Positions 9,336 to 17,867 of a DNA stretch of 64,000 nucleotides are shown here, piece by piece (position 1 is the stretch's first letter; every line of letters begins with the position of its first letter). The notes under the pieces are model-generated. The model ran no database searches. It was not told the DNA's origin and worked only from the letters and a program-made list of their open reading frames with translations. Position numbers and translations under genes: made by a program. The stretch is from Flammeovirgaceae bacterium SG7u.111. Its GTDB lineage: Bacteria; Bacteroidota; Bacteroidia; Cytophagales; Flammeovirgaceae. The stretch lies in the NCBI GenBank assembly GCA_034044135.1, contig CP139021.1, forward strand, positions 5,719,635 through 5,783,634. Reading direction: 5' to 3'.

Positions 9336-9896
9336 TTAATGTGTAATTAATATTGTGATAATTATAAGAAGGAAATCGGTGATAGGTGAAATGTGTACCC
9401 TCAATGTTTTTAGAGCCAAACGGAGATGAGTCTTTACTGAATTCACAGAAATCCCCATATTGTCAGCAATTTCTTGGTGCGAAAGGTGCTTGTGACGACT
9501 TAATATATAGACTTCTTTCTGCTGGGGAGTCAGGTCATTGACAACCTTTGCCTCCATCTTTTTTATTTCATTGAAATTCAAATCATCCAGCACCTCAACA
9601 GAGAAAGAAGAATCATTGCTAGGCAAGCTCGAAGATAATTCATAAGCTTTACTATAGCTGTTTTGATGATCTTTGATCAAGTTTTTGGAGATGGTAAACA
9701 GATAAGAACTTAAAGATTTTGTTTCATCTATTTTCTGGCGGTTCTCCCAAAGTTTTATAAATGTTTCTTGAACTACATCCTTGCTCAACTCTTCGGATGC
9801 GAGTAGTTTCAATGAAAATCCGTATAGTTTATCTCTATATAAGTCATATAAATGTTCAAATGCAGAGACATCTCCCTTCTGCAACCCTTTAACCAA
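9336..9896 (-). CDS. ECF-type RNA polymerase sigma-70 factor (locus A)
   Basis: This protein is about 187 residues. Region 2 is near residues 10-80 (F-E-H-L-Y-D-L-Y and D-V-V-Q-E-T-F-I-K-L-W-E-N-R) and region 4 near 115-170 (S-H-Q-E-I-A-D-N-M-G-I-S-V-N-S-V-K-T-H). No ATG fits the expected N-terminus; the best start is TTG at 9896, leaving the exact start uncertain by some 10-20 residues. It directs transcription of the SusCD locus and is controlled by the adjacent FecR. The last 15 residues are strongly hydrophobic (F-L-L-I-I-I-T-I-L-I), an odd feature shared with the locus B sigma factor. Confidence 0.92.
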   Translation of the reverse strand: MVKGLQKGDVSAFEHLYDLYRDKLYGFSLKLLASEELSKDVVQETFIKLWENRQKIDETKSLSSYLFTISKNLIKDHQNSYSKAYELSSSLPSNDSSFSVEVLDDLNFNEIKKMEAKVVNDLTPQQKEVYILSRHKHLSHQEIADNMGISVNSVKTHLRLALKTLRVHISPITDFLLIIITILITH

Positions 9897-10250
9897 CTTT
9901 TTAAGTGATATTTCAGACGGAGTTTTAATATGGGTATGAGTTTGTTTAAAAAAATATTCGCCACAAAAAACAACAATTAAGACCTGTTAAACAATCTTGC
10001 ACTAATCAATTAATTGTTAAGTCTTATTCCTTTTTTAAACAGTATTATCCATTCAATAAAAGCACAAGAATTCTTATTGACTGAAAACCAAGCCATTTAT
10101 ATTGAGGAAACAATAATTTAATTTTAAAAAACTTCACCAACAGATTGAAAACCAAGACTGTTCAAAATCTTGCCAGGACCACGGCCTGAAAATTTTCTAG
10201 TTCTTGGAAAATTCATTTCCATATGAAAAACAGTCTTTTTAAAATTACTA
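9897..10250. other. Intergenic region between sigma factor and MITE-like element
   Basis: This is AT-rich non-coding sequence. It holds a 9-base inverted pair AAGACTGTT (10154-10162) and AACAGTCTT (10229-10237), and one copy of an 18-base repeat (10132-10149) that recurs at 16697-16714. It should also hold the promoter of the locus A regulator operon, but no clear TAnnTTTG box was picked out on the minus strand. Confidence 0.5.
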
Positions 10251-10428
10251 AGAGCATGTTTAAAATTTAGGTTTTCAAGCGAAAATGCTCAGATTGAGGT
10301 TCTCGCGAAGGAAGAAAATTTTGTAATAGCAGCGCTACCGAGTGTCGGCCCAGTGAAAAATTTTATTTCGCAGTGAGGTTCTCGATATGTGCATTTGCAG
10401 CGAAATAGATAAAATTTAAACATGCTCT
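10251..10428. mobile_element. MITE-like element with 19-base terminal inverted repeats
   Basis: The left end 10251-10269 (AGAGCATGTTTAAAATTTA) and right end 10410-10428 are inverted repeats matching at 18 of 19 positions, bounding a 178-base non-coding segment. Inside are two direct copies of GAGGTTCTCG and partly self-complementary sequence, so the unit can fold into a long imperfect hairpin. There is no transposase ORF and no clear target duplication. The form suits a non-autonomous element moved by a transposase elsewhere in the genome; the parent family is not identified. Confidence 0.6.
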
Positions 10429-10520
10429 AAAGGAGATTCCACTGACTAACTTCCCCATATCAATTTTTCTTGAACTCAGGAAAAGCTCTATATTTATTTC
10501 GTACAAGTAAAAACCATACT

Positions 10521-11213
10521 ATGAAAAAGTGTATACCTCTCTTTCTGTTGATGTTTATCAGTTTTAATCTGCATTCACAAGTACTCATATCATTACTTTT
10601 GGGAGATAAGCTCAACTCGCCAAACTTGGAATTTGGGCTGGAGGGTGGATTCAACTGGTCGGGTAACTCGGGGTTTGAATCCAATAAAAAACTGAGGACT
10701 TTTAACCTTGGCTTTTACTTCGATATCCGCCTTAAAGAGCAATTGTTTTTATATACAGGAGTGTTGGTGAAATCTAAACTGGGAGCGGCTAAACTCAGCG
10801 ATGCCGACCTTGCCATTCTCAAAATAGATAAATTTCAAGAGGAAGGAGACTATAGCCAAGTTCTCCAGTCTTTTGTCATTCCTATTTTTGCAAAATATAA
10901 GCTAAAAAACCATTTCTATATTGAAGGAGGTCCTCAGTTGGGGTGGCAATACAAATCTTGGGTTGAGTTCAACCAGTCTAACGCTGATATGAAATCTAAG
11001 GTTGAAGTTTTCAACAAAGATGATGTTACCATGCTAGATGCAGGTTTTGCCGCTGGTTTTGGGTATCAGCTTATGAAGGGGAAGGGGATGACTTTCGGTG
11101 TAAAATACTATTATGGACTGGTAAATGTCATGAAAAACATTCCCGACTCAAAAAACAACTCCTTATTCCTGAAAATGAACATTCCCGTTGGTGCTGGAAA
11201 GAAGAAGGAATAG
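10521..11213 (+). CDS. Outer-membrane beta-barrel protein, PorT/porin-like
   Basis: The ATG at 10521 starts a clean signal peptide (residues 1-20, ending F-N-L-H-S-Q), so it is preferred over the in-frame ATG 51 bases upstream. The 230-residue product has alternating hydrophobic strands, an early E-G-G-F-N-W-S segment, F-Y-I-E-G-G-P-Q-L-G-W and a late G-V-K-Y-Y-Y-G-L-V-N segment. These are typical of the small Bacteroidota outer-membrane barrel family (PF13568 type). It stands alone between the MITE-like element and the fasciclin gene. Function is unknown beyond outer-membrane location. Confidence 0.8.
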   Translation: MKKCIPLFLLMFISFNLHSQVLISLLLGDKLNSPNLEFGLEGGFNWSGNSGFESNKKLRTFNLGFYFDIRLKEQLFLYTGVLVKSKLGAAKLSDADLAILKIDKFQEEGDYSQVLQSFVIPIFAKYKLKNHFYIEGGPQLGWQYKSWVEFNQSNADMKSKVEVFNKDDVTMLDAGFAAGFGYQLMKGKGMTFGVKYYYGLVNVMKNIPDSKNNSLFLKMNIPVGAGKKKE

Positions 11214-11435
11214 CTTGGTGAGACTAGGATAAATAAAGTATGAAAAGTTATCATTTACAAGGTAACAATACTTGTCTCAATGTATATCTATCTTCATCTT
11301 CCAAAAAACAATAAACTACAAATAATTGACAATCATATCTTTATATGCTTTTAATACAAAAAAAGCAAGTTAGGTTTAAACAAAAAAGTTACTCCCTTCC
11401 TTAGGTGCGTATATTTAACCTAACAAAATAATTCA

Positions 11436-11924
11436 ATGAAAACTAGTCTAAAATTAGTAATAGGATTTGTACTTGCTTGTACTATGAGCTTTACCTCTTA
11501 CGCTCAGAAAAAAAACATTGTTGAGCTTGCGGTGGGCTCTGAATCTTTATCAACTTTGGTAGCTGCAGTAAAAGCTGCAGGCTTGGTGGAAACTCTCAGC
11601 GGTGATGATCCCTTTACCGTATTTGCCCCTACTAATGAAGCATTTGCCGCACTTCCTGCTGGCACATTGGAAAGCTTATTGAAGCCAGAAAACAAGCAAA
11701 CATTGATTTCTATCCTAACCTATCACATAGTACCTGCAAAGGTGATGTCTACCGGCCTGAAAGATGGACAAGAAGCAGCTACGGTACAAGGAGAAACGGT
11801 CACCGTAGATTTATCATCAGGTGCTAAAATCAACGGTGCCAAAGTTGTAAGTGCTGATATCAAAGCATCAAATGGCGTAATACATGTGATTGACAAGGTA
11901 ATCCTTCCTCTATCTATGAACTAA
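11436..11924 (+). CDS. Secreted fasciclin (FAS1) domain protein
   Basis: This 162-residue protein has a signal peptide (1-23, ending T-S-Y-A-Q) and one complete FAS1 domain. The H1-type motif [11 protein letters not shown] lies near residues 62-72, the Y-H-I-V-P segment near 95-99, and the H2-type [13 protein letters not shown] at the end. FAS1 domains mediate adhesion or bind small ligands, and single-domain secreted forms are common in Bacteroidota. A strong hairpin terminator follows, so it is probably transcribed alone. Confidence 0.93.
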   Translation: MKTSLKLVIGFVLACTMSFTSYAQKKNIVELAVGSESLSTLVAAVKAAGLVETLSGDDPFTVFAPTNEAFAALPAGTLESLLKPENKQTLISILTYHIVPAKVMSTGLKDGQEAATVQGETVTVDLSSGAKINGAKVVSADIKASNGVIHVIDKVILPLSMN

Positions 11925-11928
11925 GACC

Positions 11929-11972
11929 ATAAAACTTGGAGAGGCAAAATATCTCTTCAAGTTTTATTTTTT
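11929..11972 (+). terminator. Rho-independent terminator after the fasciclin gene
   Basis: An ATAAAACTTG/CAAGTTTTAT stem, continued by AGAG/CTCT after a single mismatch, is followed by a T-run at 11967-11972. It begins 5 bases after the stop codon. Confidence 0.8.
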
Positions 11973-11984
11973 ATACCTCAAACC

Positions 11985-13073
11985 ATGAAATACACGAGTG
12001 AATTTCTCCAACCGTACAGAACGAAAGGCGACCCCCTTGCTGACGAGCTAATAAGTCAGATTTATTCGGAGGTACAAGCTGGGGCTACGCTACGAGGTTT
12101 TATTGCCAGCGTATCTAGAAACAATGAGCCCCTACCAAATGAATTCCCTTCTTTTATATCTGATTTTTTTGAAAATACGAAAGAACTCCCGAGCTGGGCT
12201 GATCCTGTAAAAATGAAAAAAGGTGCAGGTGTATTTGCCACCAATGCCCAAGAAATTATGTCGTTACTGGGCTACTATTCCCTCCCTTACTGCTATGCAG
12301 CTGCCAACGGAGCAAAAGTGCTTTGGCTCTCCGAACGAACCAAAAGCGATACTTTCCAACGGTTACTAGAGACTGCCCAGTTCATTTTTGATGTATTGGA
12401 TAAAAATGCATTTGAACCTGATGGGTTTGGAATAAGGAGCATCCAAAAAGTAAGGCTACTGCACGCCGCCATTCGCTTCCATGTACTTCAAAAGCCTGAT
12501 TGGAAAAGTAAAGAATGGGGAATCCCTGTAAACCAAGAGGATATGGCAGGAACAAACCTAGCCTTTTCACTTATTATACTGAGGGGGTTGAGAAAGATGG
12601 GGAAAGGCGTATCTGCCGAAGATGCAGAGGCTTATTTGCACCTGTGGAACGTAATAGGCTCTATGATGGGTATTGAAGAAGAATTGATCCCAAAAAATGC
12701 CAAGCAGTTTTTTTGGTTGGAAAAAGGAATAACCGACCGGAATTTTGCACCCTCAGCAGAAGGGACAGGGCTTACCAAAGCCCTGCTCAATAATTTTGGC
12801 AAATTACCCATCTCTTTCCCCAAAGGATACCATGTGAGCTTTATGCGCTTTCTGATGGGAGACGATTTAGCTAACTTGCTAAATATCCCTCCCTCTAATT
12901 GGACAATGACCTTGGTAAAACAACAGAAAAACATCACTGCACTTTTTCAGTTCGTCCAAGCAGATTATAACAAAAGGAATAGCTCCTCTCTCACAAATAC
13001 AAGAAGTACTATCGAAAGATATAAGGTGAGTAGAGCATACAAATTACCAAACGGGCTGGGGAAAAAAGCTTAG
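11985..13073 (+). CDS. MpaB-family (DUF2236) oxygenase-like protein
   Basis: This 362-residue protein is all-helical and soluble, with no signal peptide. It matches the DUF2236/MpaB group that includes rubber oxygenase Lcp and mycophenolate-pathway MpaB. The K-V-R-L-L-H-A-A-I-R-F-H motif (His160, His166) is the family's conserved segment, and the domain covers about residues 70-300. Lcp binds b-type heme, and His160 is the candidate ligand here. Bacteroidota members are uncharacterised, so the substrate is unknown. It begins 60 bases after the fasciclin stop but beyond that gene's terminator, so it probably has its own promoter. Confidence 0.78.
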   Translation: MKYTSEFLQPYRTKGDPLADELISQIYSEVQAGATLRGFIASVSRNNEPLPNEFPSFISDFFENTKELPSWADPVKMKKGAGVFATNAQEIMSLLGYYSLPYCYAAANGAKVLWLSERTKSDTFQRLLETAQFIFDVLDKNAFEPDGFGIRSIQKVRLLHAAIRFHVLQKPDWKSKEWGIPVNQEDMAGTNLAFSLIILRGLRKMGKGVSAEDAEAYLHLWNVIGSMMGIEEELIPKNAKQFFWLEKGITDRNFAPSAEGTGLTKALLNNFGKLPISFPKGYHVSFMRFLMGDDLANLLNIPPSNWTMTLVKQQKNITALFQFVQADYNKRNSSSLTNTRSTIERYKVSRAYKLPNGLGKKA

Positions 13074-13100
13074 GATAACTTTTTAGAAATAGCAAAAAAA

Positions 13101-14738
13101 CTACCTCTCTCCTTGCACCCGCTGAGCTTCCTTCATCAGTTCAGCATCGGCATTTTGTTCGGTAATATGCTCGTAATTCCCCTTACATTCCTTGGCTAAC
13201 CTACGAAGCGATTCCTTTTCCTCTTCTGATATATTTATCCCAAAAGAAAAGATACTTAACTTGATTCCTTTGGAAGCAAACCGATTGGTCAAATCCAGAA
13301 TTCCTTGACTGATAGTCACCTCCCCATCAGTTGCCAATACCACCCTATTGTTCCCATTTTCCTTATAATTCCGTTCAGCCATTCTATAAGCCATTTCCAA
13401 TCCATTATAAAGGTTGGTTGCCCCTGAAGCTTTCAGTTTTTGCACTGCTTTTTCTATTTTCTTTTGCTCTTTGGCAGAAGTAGGCAACAATATTTTTTGA
13501 GCTTTCCCTGCATATGCCACTATTCCTAGTTCATCTTGCCAACGCATTTGTTCACAAAGGTGAAGAATGGCTTTCTGGAGCATAGGCAGTTTATCCTTTC
13601 CACTCATTGAGCTGGAAACATCTAGCAAAAACACCATATTATTGAAAACATATCCATCAAATGCCCCTGACTTTTCCATGATATAAACCGTATCTTTTTG
13701 ATACAAAAAAATGGTATCTGAACTACGTCTGTTGCTAGCCTCTTGAATTGCAACCGTATGCCCTAGCTCTGTGGGAGAAGTAGTAGGAAAAGTATAGTCT
13801 CCGATGTAAAACTCTTTGAATGTTGGGAGTATATGCACCGGCCTGTACGGAGTTGCAATAGGCTTGAAGGAACGACCTGCAGCCATATCTACAAATTTGT
13901 GGTAATAATCTACCACTTGATTGAAATAGGAATTGAACTTAATACAATCATCATCCGAAGTAAGAGGCTTTGCAGAACGAAGTACCCTTGCCAACATTCC
14001 CAGCCTTTCATTTACTTGCCTATACAAGTGATCTGGATTACCCGACCTCCTTGGGTTCATGCGTTTTATACCGTTCAGATTCATTTCTTTATACCCGTCA
14101 AAATCTTCCAAAGCTTGATCTAAAGCAGCCAATCTACTTGAAGCTATTTCTTTGTTGACAGAAGTATATTTCACTACCTCCCTACCTGTTTCCAACAAAC
14201 GAAACATGGCATCACCTGTTTTTTTCCAAGGGTTTTCTTCTTCGCCTGCCGTTATTGTCTGCTCGTCAACCAGCTTTTTAACAGCTCGAAAAGAGGCTTC
14301 GTACTGTCCAACTAATTGCCGGTAAGAATTAAGGTTTTTGTCCCATTCCCCCTGTTTATCGTTCTCAAAATTGCCCAATTCCCATTGGGTGGATAAAACC
14401 GAACCCTGTTTTTTTATCCGAGGAATCAGATTGATGATGACCAACAGTTCCCTTTTTATTTGCGCCGCGCCTTCAAGTTCACTTGACCATGAAGCAGAAG
14501 CAGCCACTATACCTTCTAACACCTCTGTGTCAATAGGTTTGAAATAAGTAGTAGGATCTACAAACTTTTGCGAAAGTGCTGACCAGGAATATTGCCATTG
14601 CAGCCACGTATTATAGATATTCAGTTGATCGACCAAACTATCTCTAAACTGAACTGTTGGGTTTTCTTTACTTTCAGAAGCAGAAGCCCGCAGCAAAAAC
14701 GATACACATAAAAACGTAAGGAGGTAAAATTTGAACAT
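13101..14738 (-). CDS. Secreted von Willebrand factor type A domain protein
   Basis: This 545-residue protein has a signal peptide (1-22). The N-terminal 350 residues are helical with no recognised domain. A vWA domain covers about 368-540 with the MIDAS motif D-V-S-S-S near 372, then T-N-L-Y-N-G-L and A-T-D-G-E-V. These residues bind a divalent metal and mediate protein contacts. The A-Y-R-M-A-E-R segment and C-terminal layout resemble Bacteroidota vWA proteins related to the YfbK/BatA group. It is convergent with the MpaB-like gene (27-base gap). Confidence 0.88.
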   Translation of the reverse strand: MFKFYLLTFLCVSFLLRASASESKENPTVQFRDSLVDQLNIYNTWLQWQYSWSALSQKFVDPTTYFKPIDTEVLEGIVAASASWSSELEGAAQIKRELLVIINLIPRIKKQGSVLSTQWELGNFENDKQGEWDKNLNSYRQLVGQYEASFRAVKKLVDEQTITAGEEENPWKKTGDAMFRLLETGREVVKYTSVNKEIASSRLAALDQALEDFDGYKEMNLNGIKRMNPRRSGNPDHLYRQVNERLGMLARVLRSAKPLTSDDDCIKFNSYFNQVVDYYHKFVDMAAGRSFKPIATPYRPVHILPTFKEFYIGDYTFPTTSPTELGHTVAIQEASNRRSSDTIFLYQKDTVYIMEKSGAFDGYVFNNMVFLLDVSSSMSGKDKLPMLQKAILHLCEQMRWQDELGIVAYAGKAQKILLPTSAKEQKKIEKAVQKLKASGATNLYNGLEMAYRMAERNYKENGNNRVVLATDGEVTISQGILDLTNRFASKGIKLSIFSFGINISEEEKESLRRLAKECKGNYEHITEQNADAELMKEAQRVQGER

Positions 14739-14776
14739 GCTCTTATATTGATTCCTATTTTTTTAACCTGCAAACA

Positions 14777-14813
14777 TAAAAAAAACAGGCGAAGCAAAAG
14801 CTCCGCCTGTTTC
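14777..14813 (-). terminator. Terminator after the CoADR-rhodanese gene
   Basis: The stem AAACAGGCG..CGCCTGTTT with a GCAAAAGC-type inner stem, read on the minus strand, is followed by a run of T (complement of 14777-14785). It lies 24 bases beyond the stop of the gene at 14837. Confidence 0.75.
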
Positions 14814-14836
14814 TAAACCCAAATACTGATGCAACA

Positions 14837-16513
14837 TTACACCAATTCCTCTACTGGCATTTCCACTTCGCCTACTATTTTGTTCCAGGCTGTGAATCCA
14901 CCCGAAAGATTGCTCACATTTGTGAAGCCGTTATGAAGCAAAATCATCGTTGCTAAATATCCTCGCAAGCCCTTTGCACAGTAAACTATTGTTTCTTTGG
15001 CTTTATCCAACTGATCTAGCTGATCTCGCATGCCGTCCAAAGGCAAGTTGATCGCCCCTTTTATCTTTCCTTGCTTCTGAAGCTCAACCGGATTTCTCAC
15101 ATCCACTAGCTGAAATTCATCAACCGTTTCGGCTAAATATTGCTTCAGTTCCAAGCTATTGATCTCATCAAAATCACCTTTTGAGCTATTTTGTGCTACA
15201 TAACCAGCAACTATCACCGCATCTTTGGCAGGTGAGAACGGTGGCGCATACGCCAAGTCCAAGTTCGGAAGATCATCAATGGTGAGTTTGGCATAAATGC
15301 ACGCGCTCAGCACATCTATTCGCTTATCGACACCTTTCTCTCCAAATACCTCAGCACCAAGCAACACCTTCGTTTCCGCATGGTAATAAATCTCTACTAT
15401 CAAATCCTTCGGAGTTCCATAAAACCCGGGCGTTGCCCCCACTATTACTAAGGTCGATTGGTAAGGGATTCCCTCTTTTTCCAAGCGCCTAGGGTTCATG
15501 CCCGTGCGAGCCAGCGTGTAGTCAAACACTTTCACGATCGCTGTTCCATATGCCCCTCCAAATTGTTCATTTCCACCGGCGGCATTTGCCCCAGCAGCCC
15601 TACCGCATTTGTTGGAGTGCGTGCCCATTGGAAAAAAGTCCGACTGCCCAGTAATTCGATTCGTAATACTTGCACAATCCCCAGCCGCGTACACATCAGG
15701 GATGCTCGTCTCCATCTTTTCATTCACTATGATAGCCCCATTTTTTAGGTGCTCCGCCCCTTCTTTTAGCAAAAGCTCCGTATTGGGTTTTACCCCCACG
15801 CCCATCAGCATATAATCCGTATCGAGTACCGAGCCATCGCTCAAGTGCAACTGATTGTTTTCAGCATCTATTTTTTGCAAGCTCACGCCCGTTCTTACAT
15901 CAATCCCATTATCTTCTAACACCTTTCCGGCCAGCGTGGCAAATTTCTCATCGTAAATAGGCAACACATACGGGGCAAGCTCTACCACCGTCACATTCTT
16001 TCCAGCCCTTTGGAGGTTTTCCGCCACTTCAATCCCAATTAGCCCTGCTCCTACTACCGTAAAATTCTTTTTATCTTCCAATACCCCATCCGCCACTATC
16101 TTGTCGTAGTTTTCGATCGTCTTGCAATGTGACCATTTCTCATATTCAGCCAAGCCCTCAATTGGCGGCGTCACAGAAGTACCACCCGTGGCAAATACCA
16201 ATTTGGTATATTCATACTCACCTTTGTTGGTAACTATCGTTTTTTTCTTGGTATCTATCTTGTGAACCGGTTCGTTCAAGTGCACATCAATGTTGAACCT
16301 TTTCCTCAGCAAATCCGCCTTCACCACCATCAGCTTATCTCGGTCTTTTATCCTTCCCGAAAGCGCATAAGGAATCCCACAAGTTGCATAACTGATGTTC
16401 GCTGTTTTCTCAAAAAGCAAAATTTCACATTCTTCGTTCGTCCTCCTCGCTTTTGCCGCTGCCGAAGGCCCTGCCGAAAGCCCTCCAACTATGATGATTC
16501 GTTCTTTGGTCAT
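14837..16513 (-). CDS. CoA-disulfide reductase / polysulfide reductase with C-terminal rhodanese domain
   Basis: The start is ATG at 16513, immediately before the FAD-binding strand I-I-I-V-G-G-x-S-A-G, giving 558 residues. Residues 1-445 form a pyridine nucleotide-disulfide oxidoreductase with the single active cysteine in S-Y-A-T-C-G-I-P-Y (Cys45), as in CoA-disulfide reductases, and the second FAD motif Y-A-A-G-D-C-A. Residues about 460-558 form a rhodanese domain with catalytic Cys512 in Y-C-A-K-G-L-R-G. Characterised CoADR-RHD fusions reduce CoA disulfide, per- or polysulfide with NAD(P)H. It should detoxify or use sulfane sulfur in the cytosol. Transcribed alone, with a terminator behind it. 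The exact natural substrate is not decidable. Confidence 0.92.
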   Translation of the reverse strand: MTKERIIIVGGLSAGPSAAAKARRTNEECEILLFEKTANISYATCGIPYALSGRIKDRDKLMVVKADLLRKRFNIDVHLNEPVHKIDTKKKTIVTNKGEYEYTKLVFATGGTSVTPPIEGLAEYEKWSHCKTIENYDKIVADGVLEDKKNFTVVGAGLIGIEVAENLQRAGKNVTVVELAPYVLPIYDEKFATLAGKVLEDNGIDVRTGVSLQKIDAENNQLHLSDGSVLDTDYMLMGVGVKPNTELLLKEGAEHLKNGAIIVNEKMETSIPDVYAAGDCASITNRITGQSDFFPMGTHSNKCGRAAGANAAGGNEQFGGAYGTAIVKVFDYTLARTGMNPRRLEKEGIPYQSTLVIVGATPGFYGTPKDLIVEIYYHAETKVLLGAEVFGEKGVDKRIDVLSACIYAKLTIDDLPNLDLAYAPPFSPAKDAVIVAGYVAQNSSKGDFDEINSLELKQYLAETVDEFQLVDVRNPVELQKQGKIKGAINLPLDGMRDQLDQLDKAKETIVYCAKGLRGYLATMILLHNGFTNVSNLSGGFTAWNKIVGEVEMPVEELV

Positions 16514-16753
16514 TTTTATTACTGTTGTTTTGAGTGAATTACCATGTAAAAGAAAGCTTCTCTGCCTCCCCTTCCAATGACATTTGTCATACACAACTAT
16601 ATATTAACATATTTTCATATGTATATACTAAAACAGCACTCCCGAAGCCAAATTATAGGATAAAAATAACTAATCATAAAGTGAAAACACAGCATTCTTC
16701 ACCAACAGATTGAACACACAACAACTGATCATCGGTACTTTTCAACGTAATAC
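16514..16753. other. Intergenic region upstream of the CoADR gene
   Basis: This is AT-rich sequence that must hold the CoADR promoter on the minus strand. It includes the second copy of the 18-base repeat at 16697-16714 and leads into the GC-rich dispersed repeat. No gene is seen. Confidence 0.4.
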
Positions 16754-16869
16754 TTGGGCGCACTTTGCCCAGCCTGAAAAAAGGCAAGGGCAAACCCCGT
16801 CCCGGCTGCGCAAGCCACCCAACACACAAATCCATTTCGGTCTTGCACGAGCCTCTTTCCCCAGTGCGC
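16754..16869. repeat. GC-rich dispersed repeat, copy 1
   Basis: This copy of 116 bases begins TTGGGCGCACT and ends CCAGTGCGC, so its ends carry GCGCACT and AGTGCGC in inverted order. It shares with 55999-56091 the blocks CAAACCCCG, CAAGCC, CCATTTCGGTCTTGC and CCTCTTT, in the same order and orientation. It is clearly richer in GC than its flanks and non-coding. Confidence 0.75.
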
Positions 16870-17044
16870 GTTTCACCCATCGTGGTCGTTTTTTACGCCC
16901 ACGATGCTCTGGAAGAAAGTAATTTCAGGGTGACAAGCTTCCTAGAACTTCATTATTTATTACGGAAACAAAGGTCTATTTGAGGAGTACTGACGAAGTA
17001 TTTACACAAGTGAAGGACTTCTTGGTTAAAACTGTTTCACTTTG

Positions 17045-17809
17045 TCACATACTATCGTTTATTTCTTTTTCACTCCGATAGTCCAACGGAATTGGATAAT
17101 GAGTTGGATATTTATTCAAGGTTAATGGTAATTCATTCATCATTTTTATTTTTTCGTAATGCTTAAAATCCGTTATTTCCGACAATTGTAATATGCGTTT
17201 CGGATTGTCAATATTCAACACAAAACCAAAAGGTCTAAATGTGAATTCGCATACTACTCCATGAAGGTTTGTAAAATGAATGTGCCCATTTCTATTTTGT
17301 CCTTCGTTATTTAAGTACATATAAAACCTAAACTTTTCAGGTAATTCAGTAAGCTTTTCATTTTTCACAAATTCCAAAAGTTCGGGATAACTCTCAGTGA
17401 ATGAATGATTATTTGAAGCAATGAAAATGGCAATTATCTGCTTTAAAAATTTGAGCAGATTTATAGCCGAAATATCAAATTCAAAAGCTTTAGCATTCTT
17501 ATCATTCGACTGAATGATACCCATTGCTATTTGTGCAAACTTTTTATAATCCCGAACATATTTTGAACCTAAAAATCCGTTACAGTCAAAACAAAAGCTA
17601 TATTGCCCAATCCCCCCTTGTTCCTTGCGTGATTTAGGCTTAAGGTTCTCAAATGTATATGCCTTTGCTTTTTGATAATATTCAGTTTGGTCAAGGATAT
17701 AATATTTAGTTTCTTTATTAAAAGCTGAACGAGGTGGAGTATGCTCAAAATTCAACTCCTTCGTTTCGAGGCATAGTTTACATCTTCCTATTACAGTTCC
17801 TTTACTCAT
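17045..17809 (-). CDS. HNH-endonuclease-like protein with two zinc knuckles
   Basis: This 254-residue protein has an N-terminal module with C10-x2-C13, then E-H-T-P-P-R-S-A-F-N (His23), then C73-x2-C76-N. The spacing and the H-x-P-P motif resemble treble-clef HNH nucleases whose His sits in an E-H-x-P-P-K context. The rest (80-250) is mixed alpha/beta without a recognised domain. HNH proteins cut DNA in restriction, defence, intron homing or repair. It is isolated: upstream is UbiA and downstream is a GC-rich repeat, with no methylase or other defence gene. Its codon use looks more AT-rich than its neighbours', consistent with transfer. Nuclease activity is inferred. Confidence 0.62.
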   Translation of the reverse strand: MSKGTVIGRCKLCLETKELNFEHTPPRSAFNKETKYYILDQTEYYQKAKAYTFENLKPKSRKEQGGIGQYSFCFDCNGFLGSKYVRDYKKFAQIAMGIIQSNDKNAKAFEFDISAINLLKFLKQIIAIFIASNNHSFTESYPELLEFVKNEKLTELPEKFRFYMYLNNEGQNRNGHIHFTNLHGVVCEFTFRPFGFVLNIDNPKRILQLSEITDFKHYEKIKMMNELPLTLNKYPTHYPIPLDYRSEKEINDSM

Positions 17810-17867
17810 TTTTTTCTTTTTAATATAACACTTGCATACCCTCTACCCTACAACACCCAACATTTCC

